Part shown: positions 15,665 to 23,925 of the stretch, one piece after another
Numbering within the stretch: the stretch's first letter is position 1
Layout: each line of letters starts with the position of its first letter
NCBI RefSeq assembly: GCF_002871915.2
Contig: NZ_CP126958.1
Location: 1,240,001 to 1,304,000 of the forward strand
Source: Aerococcus loyolae
GTDB taxonomy: Bacteria; Bacillota; Bacilli; Lactobacillales; Aerococcaceae
DNA length: 64,000 nucleotides
Reading direction: 5' to 3'
Made by a program: the position numbers and the translations under genes
The notes under the pieces: generated by a model
The model's database searches: none
Told to the model about the DNA's origin: nothing
Seen by the model: only the letters and a program-made list of their open reading frames with translations

Positions 15665-17042
15665 TATCATTCTCCTTATTGTCTAATGGCTTTAGGGCTT
15701 CTTTCTTGGAGCCAATAACCTGACTGTTTAGGTAACCATCAGCTAGTCTGAGCTGGACATTATCGCCAATAGCCACTTGGTCGACGGACTCCACCGGCAC
15801 TTGGTCCTTACTGAGGTAGACATAGCCGCCCGATAAACGCTTGAGGGGAGACAAGAGGTCTAACTTACCAGCAACTTGCTGTAATTGGTATTGCTTACGT
15901 TCCCAGAGTTGCCTTTGAACTTGGCGTAATGACTCGCCCAGACTAGCTAGCTTATGCTTGTTTTCTAGGACTAAGAGCTTAGGACTCAGGCCTTGTAATT
16001 CCGCTTGGACCTGTCTCAGACGCCGTTCCTCTTGGTAAAACTTGTTCGACACCAGGTCATTCAAACGGTTATCTAAGTCGGCCAACTTGAGCCTGTAGCC
16101 ATCATACATTTTTTCCGGTTGCTTGAATAGATAGGATGACTTGACCTGCTCTAAGCGGTGTTTGAAATAGTTCAAGCGGTTGAGTTGGATTTGGACCAGG
16201 CGCTGTTTATAGTCGTTAATGGTAAAGATTAGGTCATTGAGGACTGGAGTAGCCAGTTCAGCCGCCGCTGTTGGGGTAGCCGCCCGCTGGTCACTGACAT
16301 AGTCCGACAAGGTCGTATCGGTTTCGTGACCAATAGAAGAGATGACTGGAGTCTGACAGGCCGCAATGGCCCGGACAACTTCCTCTTCATTAAAGCACCA
16401 CAAGTCTTCAATGGAACCCCCACCCCGGCCAATGATAATGGTATCGTATTCGCCACTTTGGTCAGCTCTTTGCAGGTTCTTAACAATACTTTTGGCGGCT
16501 TGTTGGCCTTGGACCACGGTAGGATAGAGGACAATCTGAACAATGGGATAGCGACGTCTTGCAGTAGTAATAATATCCCGGATGACTGCCCCCGATGGTG
16601 AGGTCACAACCGCAATCCGCTTAGGGTACTTGGGGATGGGCTTGGCTTCAAAAGTAAAGAGGCCTTCTTCGCCTAACTTTTTCTTTAATTGTTCAAAGCG
16701 GACATAAAATTGACCGATCCCATCCGGCTGGATATGGTCAATAATGATGGAATAGCGGCCGGTTTTTTCATAGAGACTCAGTCTGCCGATGACTTGAACC
16801 TTCATCCCATCTTCCAAGTCGAAATTGAGCTTAGAAAAAGTCCCCCGAAAGATGATAGCGGAAATATAAGCGTCATCATCCTTAAGACCGAAATACTGGT
16901 GCTTATTCTTACCCCGGTTACGGAAGCCTGATACCTCGCCCACCAAATGAACGCTTTGCATGTAAGGGTCGCGGTCAAATTTGGCCTTAATGTATTTGGT
17001 TAATTGCGAGACCGAGAGATACTGGTCTTGGGCATCATTCAT
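15657..17042 (-). CDS. xseA: Exodeoxyribonuclease VII large subunit
   Basis: Catalytic subunit of exonuclease VII, 461 residues. The N-terminal OB-fold (YLSVSQLTKYIKAKFDRD...VHLVGEVSGF) is followed by the catalytic domain with VTSPSGAVIRDI, IIGRGGGSIEDLWCFNEE and PVISSIGHETDTTLSDYVSD, then a long coiled coil from about residue 280. It overlaps folD by eight bases at its start and xseB at its end. Confidence 0.96.
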   Translation of the reverse strand: MNDAQDQYLSVSQLTKYIKAKFDRDPYMQSVHLVGEVSGFRNRGKNKHQYFGLKDDDAYISAIIFRGTFSKLNFDLEDGMKVQVIGRLSLYEKTGRYSIIIDHIQPDGIGQFYVRFEQLKKKLGEEGLFTFEAKPIPKYPKRIAVVTSPSGAVIRDIITTARRRYPIVQIVLYPTVVQGQQAAKSIVKNLQRADQSGEYDTIIIGRGGGSIEDLWCFNEEEVVRAIAACQTPVISSIGHETDTTLSDYVSDQRAATPTAAAELATPVLNDLIFTINDYKQRLVQIQLNRLNYFKHRLEQVKSSYLFKQPEKMYDGYRLKLADLDNRLNDLVSNKFYQEERRLRQVQAELQGLSPKLLVLENKHKLASLGESLRQVQRQLWERKQYQLQQVAGKLDLLSPLKRLSGGYVYLSKDQVPVESVDQVAIGDNVQLRLADGYLNSQVIGSKKEALKPLDNKENDNE

Positions 17043-17886
17043 TCTTAACCCTCGTTTCTATGGCGTGGATTAATTGGTCAAAGATCAAGGTCGTGGTTAA
17101 GGGGCCTACCCCACCTGGAACCGGGGTTAAGAAACCTTCTTTACTTTCTAAGGCCTCAAAATCAACGTCCCCGCTGACTTTCCCCTTTTCATCATAGTTG
17201 GTTCCAATGTCAATGACTACCGCGCCTTCCTTAACCATATCCGCTTGAATAAAGTGAGGCTTACCGATAGCCACACAGAGGATATCGGCTGCTTGAGTAA
17301 TGGCTGTTAAATCTTTGGTGTGGGAGTGGCAGACGGTAACAGTAGCGTGGCGAGAGAGGAGTAATTGGGACAAAGGCTTACCAACAATATTACTGCGGCC
17401 GATAACTACGGCTTGCTTACCCGCAATTTCAATTCCGGAAGCTTCGATTAGACGCAAGGCAGAAAGCGCAGTATTTGGAATCATCTTAGGGGTTCCTTTT
17501 AATAAATAGCCCAGGTTGAGGGGATGGAGCCCATCCAAGTCTTTTTCTGGTGCGACAGCTTCAATCACTGCTTGTTCATCGATATGCTTGGGCAGGGGCA
17601 TTTCCACCATAACGCCATGAATATTAGGATCAGCATTTTTGTCCTTAATGACTTGGACCAATTCCGCAGTCGAAGTGGATGCTTCTAAGGAGATAAAATC
17701 ATAGGTCACCCCTAGTTTTTCCGCTAGACGGCCTTTGACCTTGGCATAGGCAGCGCTGGCATCATCACTTTCCACTAGGAAAGTCACCATCCGTGGCTGA
17801 ATGCCCTGGTCTTTTAAGGTAGCCACCCGCTGGATTAACTCAGCCTTCAGGGGCTCTATAATCGTCTTCGCTTGCAATGCTTGCAT
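17035..17886 (-). CDS. folD: Bifunctional methylenetetrahydrofolate dehydrogenase / methenyltetrahydrofolate cyclohydrolase
   Basis: Cytosolic one-carbon enzyme of 283 residues. Visible motifs: YAKVKGRLAEKLG with the catalytic Lys region, VEMPLPKHID, EKDLDGLHPLN, VIGRSNIVGKPLSQLL for NADP binding, and the C-terminal TPVPGGVGPLTTTLI. The ATG has GGAG nine bases upstream. It is separated from nusB by a long terminator-like hairpin, so it may have its own promoter, with TATACT near 17929-17934 on the minus strand as a candidate -10. Confidence 0.96.
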   Translation of the reverse strand: MQALQAKTIIEPLKAELIQRVATLKDQGIQPRMVTFLVESDDASAAYAKVKGRLAEKLGVTYDFISLEASTSTAELVQVIKDKNADPNIHGVMVEMPLPKHIDEQAVIEAVAPEKDLDGLHPLNLGYLLKGTPKMIPNTALSALRLIEASGIEIAGKQAVVIGRSNIVGKPLSQLLLSRHATVTVCHSHTKDLTAITQAADILCVAIGKPHFIQADMVKEGAVVIDIGTNYDEKGKVSGDVDFEALESKEGFLTPVPGGVGPLTTTLIFDQLIHAIETRVKNE

Positions 17887-17975
17887 GATATCGCTCCATT
17901 CACTTTACAAATTCTCTTACCACTAAGTATATAAGAATTTTCCCTAAAACAAAAGTCAGGAAAACAGGTCAAAAA

Positions 17976-18052
17976 AGCCCTGAACCACTCAAGCGAACAA
18001 GGACTGATAGTGAAAACTACCTGCTTCTGTTCGCCAAGTGGCGGTCAGGGCT
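17976..18052 (-). terminator. Long multi-part hairpin terminator between nusB and folD
   Basis: Three nested pairs: AGCCCTGA (17976-17983) with TCAGGGCT (18045-18052), CCACT (17985-17989) with AGTGG (18037-18041), GCGAACA (17993-17999) with TGTTCGC (18028-18034), plus a small inner TAGT/ACTA stem. On the minus strand the structure is followed by six T's. It is much longer than an ordinary terminator, yet it sits inside the conserved gene block. Confidence 0.8.
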
Positions 18053-18098
18053 GACTATTAAAGCACTTATTTATTTAAAAGGAAGTCTGTTACAAGCA

Positions 18099-18683
18099 TC
18101 AGAGATTCTCTTCTGCCTGCTTGTCTTCAGCTGTCGCTAAAATACTGGAAAGGACCCCATTGATAAAGCGCCGGGAAGCTTCGTCGGAATAGCGGCGGGC
18201 TAAGTGAATAGCCTCGTCAACCGCCACCACTCCCGGTACCCGGTCATGGTCACCATAAAGAATCTCATAGGCGCCGACCCTTAAAATAGCCAGGTTCATT
18301 GCCTCCAAGCGTTTGAGCGACCACTTGCCTTGGATGTGGTCTTCAATGGCTTGGTCAATACTTTCTTGGCGAGAAGCGACCCCGTCTAAGAGTTCTTGAT
18401 AATAAGGCGGTAAGCTGATCTCTTCGTCTTCTGAGACAGATGCTTGCTTGAAGCGCTTATTGGTCTCCATTTGTCCCTGGCTCTTCTCCAAAGGAAGCCC
18501 CTGTTTCTTCAACTGATCCAATTGCTCTTGGTCAATTTCTTCATAGCTCAATTGATCTTCCAGATCGCTGAGATTAGCTAATAAGTAAGCAAAGCTCTCT
18601 TCCTTAGTGCTTTCTGGCACCATAGCCTCTTGGTAGAGGGTGAGTACCGCTAGTTCACGTATTTGTGATAATCCTAAATTCAT
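18099..18683 (-). CDS. nusB: Transcription antitermination factor NusB, with an acidic insertion
   Basis: Binds boxA RNA with NusE for rRNA antitermination. The start ATG (MNLGLSQIRELAVLTLYQ) is preferred over an upstream GTG at 18692 because AGGTGG lies just before it. The N-terminal helix and the C-terminal part (PYYQELLDGVASRQESIDQAIEDHI...RLEAMNLAILRVGAYEILY...AVDEAIHLARRYSDEASRRFINGVL) are typical. The 194 residues exceed the usual 130-150 because of a Glu/Gln-rich insertion at about 30-80. It follows the asp23 gene by about a dozen bases. Confidence 0.94.
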   Translation of the reverse strand: MNLGLSQIRELAVLTLYQEAMVPESTKEESFAYLLANLSDLEDQLSYEEIDQEQLDQLKKQGLPLEKSQGQMETNKRFKQASVSEDEEISLPPYYQELLDGVASRQESIDQAIEDHIQGKWSLKRLEAMNLAILRVGAYEILYGDHDRVPGVVAVDEAIHLARRYSDEASRRFINGVLSSILATAEDKQAEENL

Positions 18684-18696
18684 TATTGCCACCTAA

Positions 18697-19068
18697 CTAT
18701 TGTTCCCAAATGGCGAGATCGCAAACCACAACATTGACCCGGTCTACCAGAATATCTGTCATTTCATAGATCGTTTCTTTGACATGTTTTTGTAAAGCCA
18801 ACATGGTTTTAGGAATGTCGCGGCCATACTCACTGACGACTGCCATTTCAACCACTACTTGTCCAGACTCATCATTATAGAGTCTGACACTGTTGGCTTT
18901 TGAAAAGAAAGCTTGAAATGAGCCTTGGTATTCATTGATCGGTAGCGCACCTTCGATATGCTCACAAGCAATGCGGGCTATGGTTTCAATCACTTCTGGA
19001 GCTATGTTGATACTTCCCTTAGCATCCACTTCATGGGACAGGACATCGTTTGCTGTTGGTGTTGTCAT
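18697..19068 (-). CDS. Asp23/Gls24 family envelope stress protein
   Basis: Protein of 123 residues. The chosen ATG (MTTPTANDVL) has AGAGGCG seven bases upstream; the longer open frame to 19218 has no site and reads through leader sequence. GSINIAPEVIETIARIACEHIEGA and VYDESGQVVVEMAVVSEYG-like segments are the Asp23 core (YloU type). Relatives sit at the membrane and respond to alkaline and cell-wall stress. The efp-asp23-nusB order is standard in Firmicutes. Confidence 0.9.
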   Translation of the reverse strand: MTTPTANDVLSHEVDAKGSINIAPEVIETIARIACEHIEGALPINEYQGSFQAFFSKANSVRLYNDESGQVVVEMAVVSEYGRDIPKTMLALQKHVKETIYEMTDILVDRVNVVVCDLAIWEQ

Positions 19069-19389
19069 ATTATCGCCTCTCTTCATGACATCATTCTTTA
19101 TGAGATAGACAAAAGGATTTACTACTTTCTTTAATAAATAGTGTTTATAAGCATCCGTTCTGCTTTTGAATTTGGTCATTGAAAAGCCATGGCATCGGTT
19201 CGGACCAATGTTCCTCACCTAGCGAGCTTCAAACGGCTAGTACGGCTAATCGCCTACTATCCGATAATTCACATCGCTTGCTTAGTCATGGCTAATGACC
19301 AACTTCAAAGCGCCACTGCTGCTTGGAAATATTTTTTAAAAGTAATATTATATTAACAGGATAAATTAAAGAAACTTGTTAATTTAGAA
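19069..19389 (-). other. Long leader between efp and asp23
   Basis: No gene is supported here, although the frame of asp23 stays open upstream. On the minus strand a perfect TATAAT lies near 19353-19348, giving a leader of about 270 bases before asp23. The leader contains several short inverted repeats, for example GTCAT/ATGAC around TAGCC near 19288-19302. A structured regulatory leader is possible; I recognise no known class. Confidence 0.35.
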
Positions 19390-19947
19390 CTAAGCCCGGG
19401 AAATGTATTCGCCGTCGTTGGTGTTGATGACTAATTTATCACCCTTGTTAACAAAGAATGGCACGTTAACGACTAAACCGGTTTCCATAGTAGCTGGTTT
19501 GCTACCGCCTGATGCGGTGTTTCCTTTGATTGATGGTTCGGTTTCGGCTACTTCAAGTTCTACGGTGTTAGGAACTTCTAGACCAATGACTTCCCCTTCA
19601 AATGAAACCACTGAAACGATCATGTTTTCTAATAAGTATTTTAATTCGTTTTCAATTTTTTCAGTTGGGATTTCGATTTGTTCGAAGGTAGTGGTATCCA
19701 TGAAGACATGGGAGTCACCCGCAGCATATAAGTATTGCATTTCTTGGGAATCGATATGGGCAGTTTCCACTTTTTCGCCCGCGCGCCAGGTCTTATCAGT
19801 AACAGCACCTGAACGTAGGTTTCTTAATTTAGAACGAACAAAGGCGCTGCCCTTACCTGGTTTAACGTGTTGGAATTCAATAATCCGATATAAGTTGCCG
19901 CCGTCTTGGATGGTTAAGCCATTTTTAAAGTCATTTGTTGTTATCAT
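19390..19947 (-). CDS. efp: Elongation factor P
   Basis: Relieves ribosome stalling at polyproline stretches. Standard length of 185 residues. The N-terminal KOW-like domain carries the loop PGKGSAF with Lys at residue 32, the position that Bacillus modifies with 5-aminopentanol; the loop Pro-Gly-Lys-Gly is as expected. Two OB domains follow and the end [20 protein letters not shown]...GEYISRA is typical. AAGGAGAT lies upstream of the ATG. It follows the pepP-like gene by about 80 bases. Confidence 0.97.
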   Translation of the reverse strand: MITTNDFKNGLTIQDGGNLYRIIEFQHVKPGKGSAFVRSKLRNLRSGAVTDKTWRAGEKVETAHIDSQEMQYLYAAGDSHVFMDTTTFEQIEIPTEKIENELKYLLENMIVSVVSFEGEVIGLEVPNTVELEVAETEPSIKGNTASGGSKPATMETGLVVNVPFFVNKGDKLVINTNDGEYISRA

Positions 19948-20024
19948 TCTTTATCTCCTTTTTTCTTGAAATCATTTCTATTTTAGCATAGACGCGCTAA
20001 TTTTTCCCTAACTTGCTTGATATT

Positions 20025-21104
20025 TTACAAAACAATCAATTCACGTGGGGATTTGGTGATGTATTCGTTGCCGTCTTCATGGATGAGTAAGTCATCTTCA
20101 ATCCGGACACCACCTAGGTTTTCCAGGTAGATTCCCGGTTCATCAGTAATAAATTGGTCGGCCTTGAGGACATTTTTACTGTTTGGTCCAGCCATAGGGG
20201 CTTCGTGAACTTCTAGACCAATACTGTGGCCTAGTGAGTGGCCAAAGTTTTTACCATAGCCTTGGCCTTCGATATAGTCTCTGGCAATGGCGTCCAATTC
20301 TTGACCTGTCATGCCAGGTTTGAGGGCTTCTTGGACCATGCGGTTAGCATCAAAGACAATTTGGTAGATCTTCTCTAAAGTGGAATCCACTTGTCCCACT
20401 GCCACAGTCCGGGTCATGTCGGAACAATAGCCTTGGTAGTAGCAACCAAAGTCAATGGTAATTAACTCATGGTTGGCGATTAATTTGTCCGTAGCAACTC
20501 CATGAGGCATGGCTGATCGTTTACCGGAAGCCACGATGGTGTCGAAGGAAATCCCGCTAGCACCGAATTCACGCATCTTAAAGTCCAGGGTATTGGCAAT
20601 ATCAATTTCACTGATCCCCGGTTTAATGTAGCCCAGGATATACTCGAAGGCTTTATCAGTAATTTCACAGGCTTTTTTGATCTTGTTAATTTCATCAGCG
20701 TCTTTGACTTGACGGAGGACTTCAATCATCCCGGAAGCAGGCACCAATTGGACTTCTAAAACATTTTCAAAGTCGTCAAATTGCGCGACTGTCACATGTT
20801 GTTCTTCATAACCTAGTTGGCTAACCCCATTTTCTTGGAGTAGTTCTTGGATCAGACGCAAGGGGGAAGAATGTGAGGCAGAACCACCTGCTTCAATGAC
20901 CTCATAACCTTGGCACTGGAGTTTCGCTTGCTCGGTGTAACGAAAATCGGTAATAAAGTAAGCGTTCTTGGTTGTTACTAAGGCTAGTCCACTTGTCCCA
21001 GTAAAGCCAGTCATGTAGCGCAAATTATAGGAATCGGTCACTAAATAAGCGCCCAAACTTTCTTCTTGCAAACTCGCTTGGAGCTTTTTGATACGTTCTT
21101 TCAC
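20025..21104 (-). CDS. M24 family Xaa-Pro aminopeptidase/dipeptidase
   Basis: Cytosolic metallopeptidase of 359 residues that cleaves X-Pro bonds. It starts with GTG at 21104, seven bases after GGAGG. A creatinase-like N-terminal domain (YLVTDSYNLRYMTGFTG) precedes the pita-bread fold with metal ligands in TIDFGCYYQGYCSDMTRT, FGHSLGHSIGLEVHEAP, FITDEPGIYLENLGGVRIED. It is the first gene of the efp block. Confidence 0.94.
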   Translation of the reverse strand: MKERIKKLQASLQEESLGAYLVTDSYNLRYMTGFTGTSGLALVTTKNAYFITDFRYTEQAKLQCQGYEVIEAGGSASHSSPLRLIQELLQENGVSQLGYEEQHVTVAQFDDFENVLEVQLVPASGMIEVLRQVKDADEINKIKKACEITDKAFEYILGYIKPGISEIDIANTLDFKMREFGASGISFDTIVASGKRSAMPHGVATDKLIANHELITIDFGCYYQGYCSDMTRTVAVGQVDSTLEKIYQIVFDANRMVQEALKPGMTGQELDAIARDYIEGQGYGKNFGHSLGHSIGLEVHEAPMAGPNSKNVLKADQFITDEPGIYLENLGGVRIEDDLLIHEDGNEYITKSPRELIVL

Positions 21105-21263
21105 AATAGTTCCTCCTTATTTACTGAGTAAGTAATGTAAATCGTACACTCCATTCTACCACAAGTTGGGGAAAATATTTTATAAACTTTATTTGATGCC
21201 TCTTTCTTAGATTGATTGATAATTTGGGCAGAAATGTTTATGTCTGATGATCTCAATAGAAAA

Positions 21264-21289
21264 AAGGCTGTGGCTTGAACCACAACCTT
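21264..21289 (-). terminator. Terminator of the comG operon
   Basis: AAGGCTGTGG (21264-21273) pairs with CCACAACCTT (21280-21289); on the minus strand the stem is followed by TTTTTT. It lies beyond the intergenic repeat that starts right after the last comG gene. Confidence 0.85.
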
Positions 21290-21317
21290 CATTAAAATAG
21301 AAACAGTCTAATTAACA

Positions 21318-21482
21318 TTCTCTCCAGCGATTTCGCCCTTTGATGTGACTGTCACACCCTATCCCAAACCTGCTCCAGTCACAGGACGAACGTCCATTTC
21401 AAAAACTTCCAACGCTCAGAATAGCTGAGCTTATGGCAGTTTTCTCCAATGATTTCGTCCTTTTTTTGTGACTGTCACACTC
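21318..21482 (-). repeat. Intergenic repeat copy A (about 1.4 units of a 122-base unit)
   Basis: Two related blocks, 21318-21360 and 21439-21482, each run TTCTCTCCAGCGATTTCG-CCTTT...TGTGACTGTCACACYCT, with a CCCAAACCTGCTCC block between them. The same blocks recur at 34893-35022, 37387-37549 and 49118-49180. Read on the strand of comGG, the copy begins AGAGTGTGACAGTCACA five bases after the comGG stop codon. The rest of 21105-21487 holds only the terminator. Confidence 0.8.
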
Positions 21483-21487
21483 TTCTC

Positions 21488-22435
21488 TTAAAATTTTAAG
21501 TCATAAACAGTATCACTGGCATAGATGGTTACCCGACATAGTTGCTGGTCATTTTGGGTATAGTAGTCAACTTGGCCGAGGTTAAAGTAAAAGCGTTTAT
21601 TGAGCTTTAAATTAGCCCGCTGGTCTTTGACCTTTTGACTGGTCTCCTTTTCCTGTTTGTCTTTCAGTTTGGCTTTGACTTGCTTGAGTTCTTTTTCTTT
21701 AGCCTCATTCATTCTTTTTTGTCTAGTCTCTTCTTGAGCCTTTTCCTCTTCATCAGAAAGCTCCTCAGCCTTTTCTTCCTCTAAATCCGCTTCCTCCCTG
21801 GAAGTATCTTCCGCTGCTTTTCTAGCGGACAGGTCTTCTTGAGCCTGATCATAGTTTGGATAGACATTAACGAGTATGATTTCTGTCTCCTCATCCTCAT
21901 GCTCCAGCATTTCCTCTAAACCAGGTCCATTCACTAAGATCTCCTCTGAGTCTGAATCGGTATTGACTTGGATAAGATAGACTTGGTCGGGATCAGATGT
22001 ATCCAATTGCCCTTGATCGATTATGGCTGCAAAATACTCCTTATTTAATGAAGGAATTGGTTCATAAGCGTCTCGTTCTTGATTCTGTTTTTCCTTATCT
22101 CGCTTTCGACTTGCTTCTTGTTCTTCGCGCTCTTTTAGCTGGGCCGCTTCCTCCTTATCTTGGATTGCTTTTTCGATCCTTTTCTCTTCATTGGCGAGAC
22201 GGTCTTCATACTTGGCTTCCATTTCACTTTCTACCTGGTCTTCAATTTTCAAGTATTCATGTTGGTAGGCCATTTCTGCCAGGCTATGGGCCAGGTAACC
22301 TTCCGCTACTGTCCGCATATTGGTGATATTAACTTGGTAGAGCTTGAGGCTGGCTAGCGACAACAAACTCAAGATAAAGAGCAAAGAAAGGGAATAAAAG
22401 AGGATGGAGCCCGACTTATCCTTAATCGCTTTCAG
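21488..22435 (-). CDS. comGG: ComGG-position pseudopilin-like protein with long charged coiled coil
   Basis: Last gene of the comG operon. The membrane helix starts upstream of the first TTG (22384): the frame runs KAIKDKSGSILFYSLSLLFILSLLSLA, with a pseudopilin-like SG/S junction. No ATG, GTG or TTG precedes it; CTG at 22435-22433, nine bases after GGAGG, is the best start and gives 315 residues. Residues of about 55-130 and 200-270 are dominated by Glu, Lys, Gln and Arg and predict coiled coil. Usual ComGG is 100-150 residues, so this is strongly expanded. Assignment rests on position and the N-terminus. Confidence 0.6.
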   Translation of the reverse strand: MKAIKDKSGSILFYSLSLLFILSLLSLASLKLYQVNITNMRTVAEGYLAHSLAEMAYQHEYLKIEDQVESEMEAKYEDRLANEEKRIEKAIQDKEEAAQLKEREEQEASRKRDKEKQNQERDAYEPIPSLNKEYFAAIIDQGQLDTSDPDQVYLIQVNTDSDSEEILVNGPGLEEMLEHEDEETEIILVNVYPNYDQAQEDLSARKAAEDTSREEADLEEEKAEELSDEEEKAQEETRQKRMNEAKEKELKQVKAKLKDKQEKETSQKVKDQRANLKLNKRFYFNLGQVDYYTQNDQQLCRVTIYASDTVYDLKF

Positions 22436-22901
22436 TTTCCCTAGCCTCCTCTCTAAAGGAAATCAGTGCCTGGTACTCCTTTTGATCGGCTAAGCGGCAA
22501 TTTACCTTCACCTGGTGGGAATTGACCATGGTGAACTTTACCAACTCCACCCCCATCAAATAAGGTTGGTGGCCGCGACCAGAGACCAGGCGGCGGATCA
22601 TTGAAGACTCCTGGTTACTGTAATACTCCATCTGAATCCGTTGACCACTAGCCAGTTGGTAGTTCAAGCGAGTGCCTGTCGCCCAATTGAGCCGGCTATG
22701 GCGGGCTTCTCTTTGCAGCTGCATCAGAAAAACGCCCCAATCATCTTGCTGGATATCCTTGACAGCTTGGTAGTGGTTAATCTCCACTTCGACCACCAGG
22801 ATAAAGAGTGATTGGATCATAAAGAATAAGGCTAAGGCCAGGACTGCTTCAATTAAGGTAAAGGCCGACTTATTCCAAGTCTTCCACACTTTCCAATTCA
22901 A
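22422..22901 (-). CDS. comGF: Competence pseudopilin ComGF
   Basis: Minor pseudopilin of 159 residues. TTG at 22901-22899 is preferred as start because GGAGG lies nine bases upstream and gives a short leader MNWKVWKTWNKSA. The class III motif reads KSA/FTLIEAVLAL, with Ala instead of the usual Gly before the cleavage site and the Glu at +5 present. A single hydrophobic helix follows, then a globular part ending SFREEARETESD. It overlaps both comGE and comGG. Confidence 0.82.
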   Translation of the reverse strand: MNWKVWKTWNKSAFTLIEAVLALALFFMIQSLFILVVEVEINHYQAVKDIQQDDWGVFLMQLQREARHSRLNWATGTRLNYQLASGQRIQMEYYSNQESSMIRRLVSGRGHQPYLMGVELVKFTMVNSHQVKVNCRLADQKEYQALISFREEARETESD

Positions 22902-23172
22902 TGCTGACTGCCTCCACTTCTTCTTGACCGGGAACATAGGCGGTTCCCTGGATAAAGTCTACTTGGCTAGTTTTCTCTTGGCCTACGCTAGCTAGAATTT
23001 CAGCGTACAAGGCTTCTTGTTGGTTAAGGGCAGCTTGCTGGCGGTTGAAATGCCCTAACTGTAAGGGAATCATGGTAACAAACAATGATACAAAAGAAGC
23101 AATCAAAAATAAAGAAACCAAGGCTTCGACCAGCATAAAGCCTGCCTTATTCCTTACGTTTTTCCACCACAT
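22870..23172 (-). CDS. comGE: Competence pseudopilin ComGE
   Basis: Small pseudopilin of 100 residues with NKAG/FMLVEALVSL as the class III leader junction (Gly at -1, Glu at +5) and a hydrophobic helix to about residue 32. GGAG lies ten bases upstream of the ATG. The gene overlaps comGD by 26 bases and comGF by 32 bases. Position and leader give the assignment. Confidence 0.82.
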   Translation of the reverse strand: MWWKNVRNKAGFMLVEALVSLFLIASFVSLFVTMIPLQLGHFNRQQAALNQQEALYAEILASVGQEKTSQVDFIQGTAYVPGQEEVEAVSIELESVEDLE

Positions 23173-23599
23173 ACTTGCCCACTCCTAACTGAAATTTCAC
23201 CATGTAACGCCCTTGAGGATAGCGTAGGGTAACCGTTCGGGGCTGAATATAGCCGGTCCCTGGTTGGATGCTGACCTTCTGGTAGGACTGGATTCGGGTA
23301 CCTTTGGGTAAGAGGATAATGTCTTTAATATAAGGATCCTGCCCCTCCTTAGCCTGCATAATCCGCACCTGGTCAGAGAGAAAATAGAGATAGTAGTATT
23401 CACCCTTGATAATAGCCTCCTTCTGACAGGCTTCATAGCTCTGCAAGATTTCCTGGAGGCAGGTTTCAACAGCTAAATTTTGACTGGCTTTTTGACTTTG
23501 AATCATGGTCACCGTAAAGATCACCCCCACAATAAATAAGCTTAAGACCATGGACAGAAGGGTCATCCCTGCCCTCCCCTGAATATTTTTAAGCTTCAT
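23147..23599 (-). CDS. comGD: Competence pseudopilin ComGD
   Basis: Pseudopilin of 150 residues. The leader junction reads GRAG/MTLLSMVLSL, so the Glu normally at +5 of the mature helix is Ser, an unusual loss because that Glu guides assembly in most pilins. The globular part contains LQEILQSYEACQKEAIIKGEYYYLYF and a basic C-terminus. It sits three bases after comGC and overlaps comGE. Confidence 0.82.
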   Translation of the reverse strand: MKLKNIQGRAGMTLLSMVLSLFIVGVIFTVTMIQSQKASQNLAVETCLQEILQSYEACQKEAIIKGEYYYLYFLSDQVRIMQAKEGQDPYIKDIILLPKGTRIQSYQKVSIQPGTGYIQPRTVTLRYPQGRYMVKFQLGVGKYVVEKRKE

Positions 23600-23601
23600 T
23601 C

Positions 23602-23925
23602 TTATTCAGCCGGTAAGGCATTGAAGCGGTCTGCCTGTTCTTGGCTTAAATATTCTTCCGCCACCAATTGATCAATCGTCCCCTCTTGGCCATCATGGTC
23701 ATTTTTGTAGAGGATCTGCTGGGTTTCTACGGTTTGCCTTAAGGCTTCATCCCCAGTTTCTTGGGCACTGTCTCTTTGGTTCATGATATTAGGTAAGAAG
23801 AGTAAGATCAGTAATCCTAAAATAAAGAGGACAACGATCATTTCTAAAAGAGTGAAGCCCTCCTGTTTATGGACACCTAATTTTTTCATCATTCGATTTG
23901 CTTTATGGTTTACGACATTCATCAT
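23602..23925 (-). CDS. comGC: Major competence pseudopilin ComGC
   Basis: Main subunit of the DNA-uptake pilus, 107 residues. HKQEG/FTLLEMIVVLFILGLLILLFLP is a textbook class III leader and helix with Glu at +5, followed by the conserved short C-terminal domain with TVETQQILYKNDHDG and LVAEEYLSQEQADRF. The start overlaps the comGB stop (ATGATG). A prepilin peptidase (ComC) would be needed and is not in the window. Confidence 0.94.
   Translation of the reverse strand: MMNVVNHKANRMMKKLGVHKQEGFTLLEMIVVLFILGLLILLFLPNIMNQRDSAQETGDEALRQTVETQQILYKNDHDGQEGTIDQLVAEEYLSQEQADRFNALPAE

Noticed and set aside
19403..19969. Plus-strand frame of 188 codons opposite efp
   Set aside because: efp is unmistakable on the other strand; the plus frame has Ser/Thr-rich shadow composition and no start signals.
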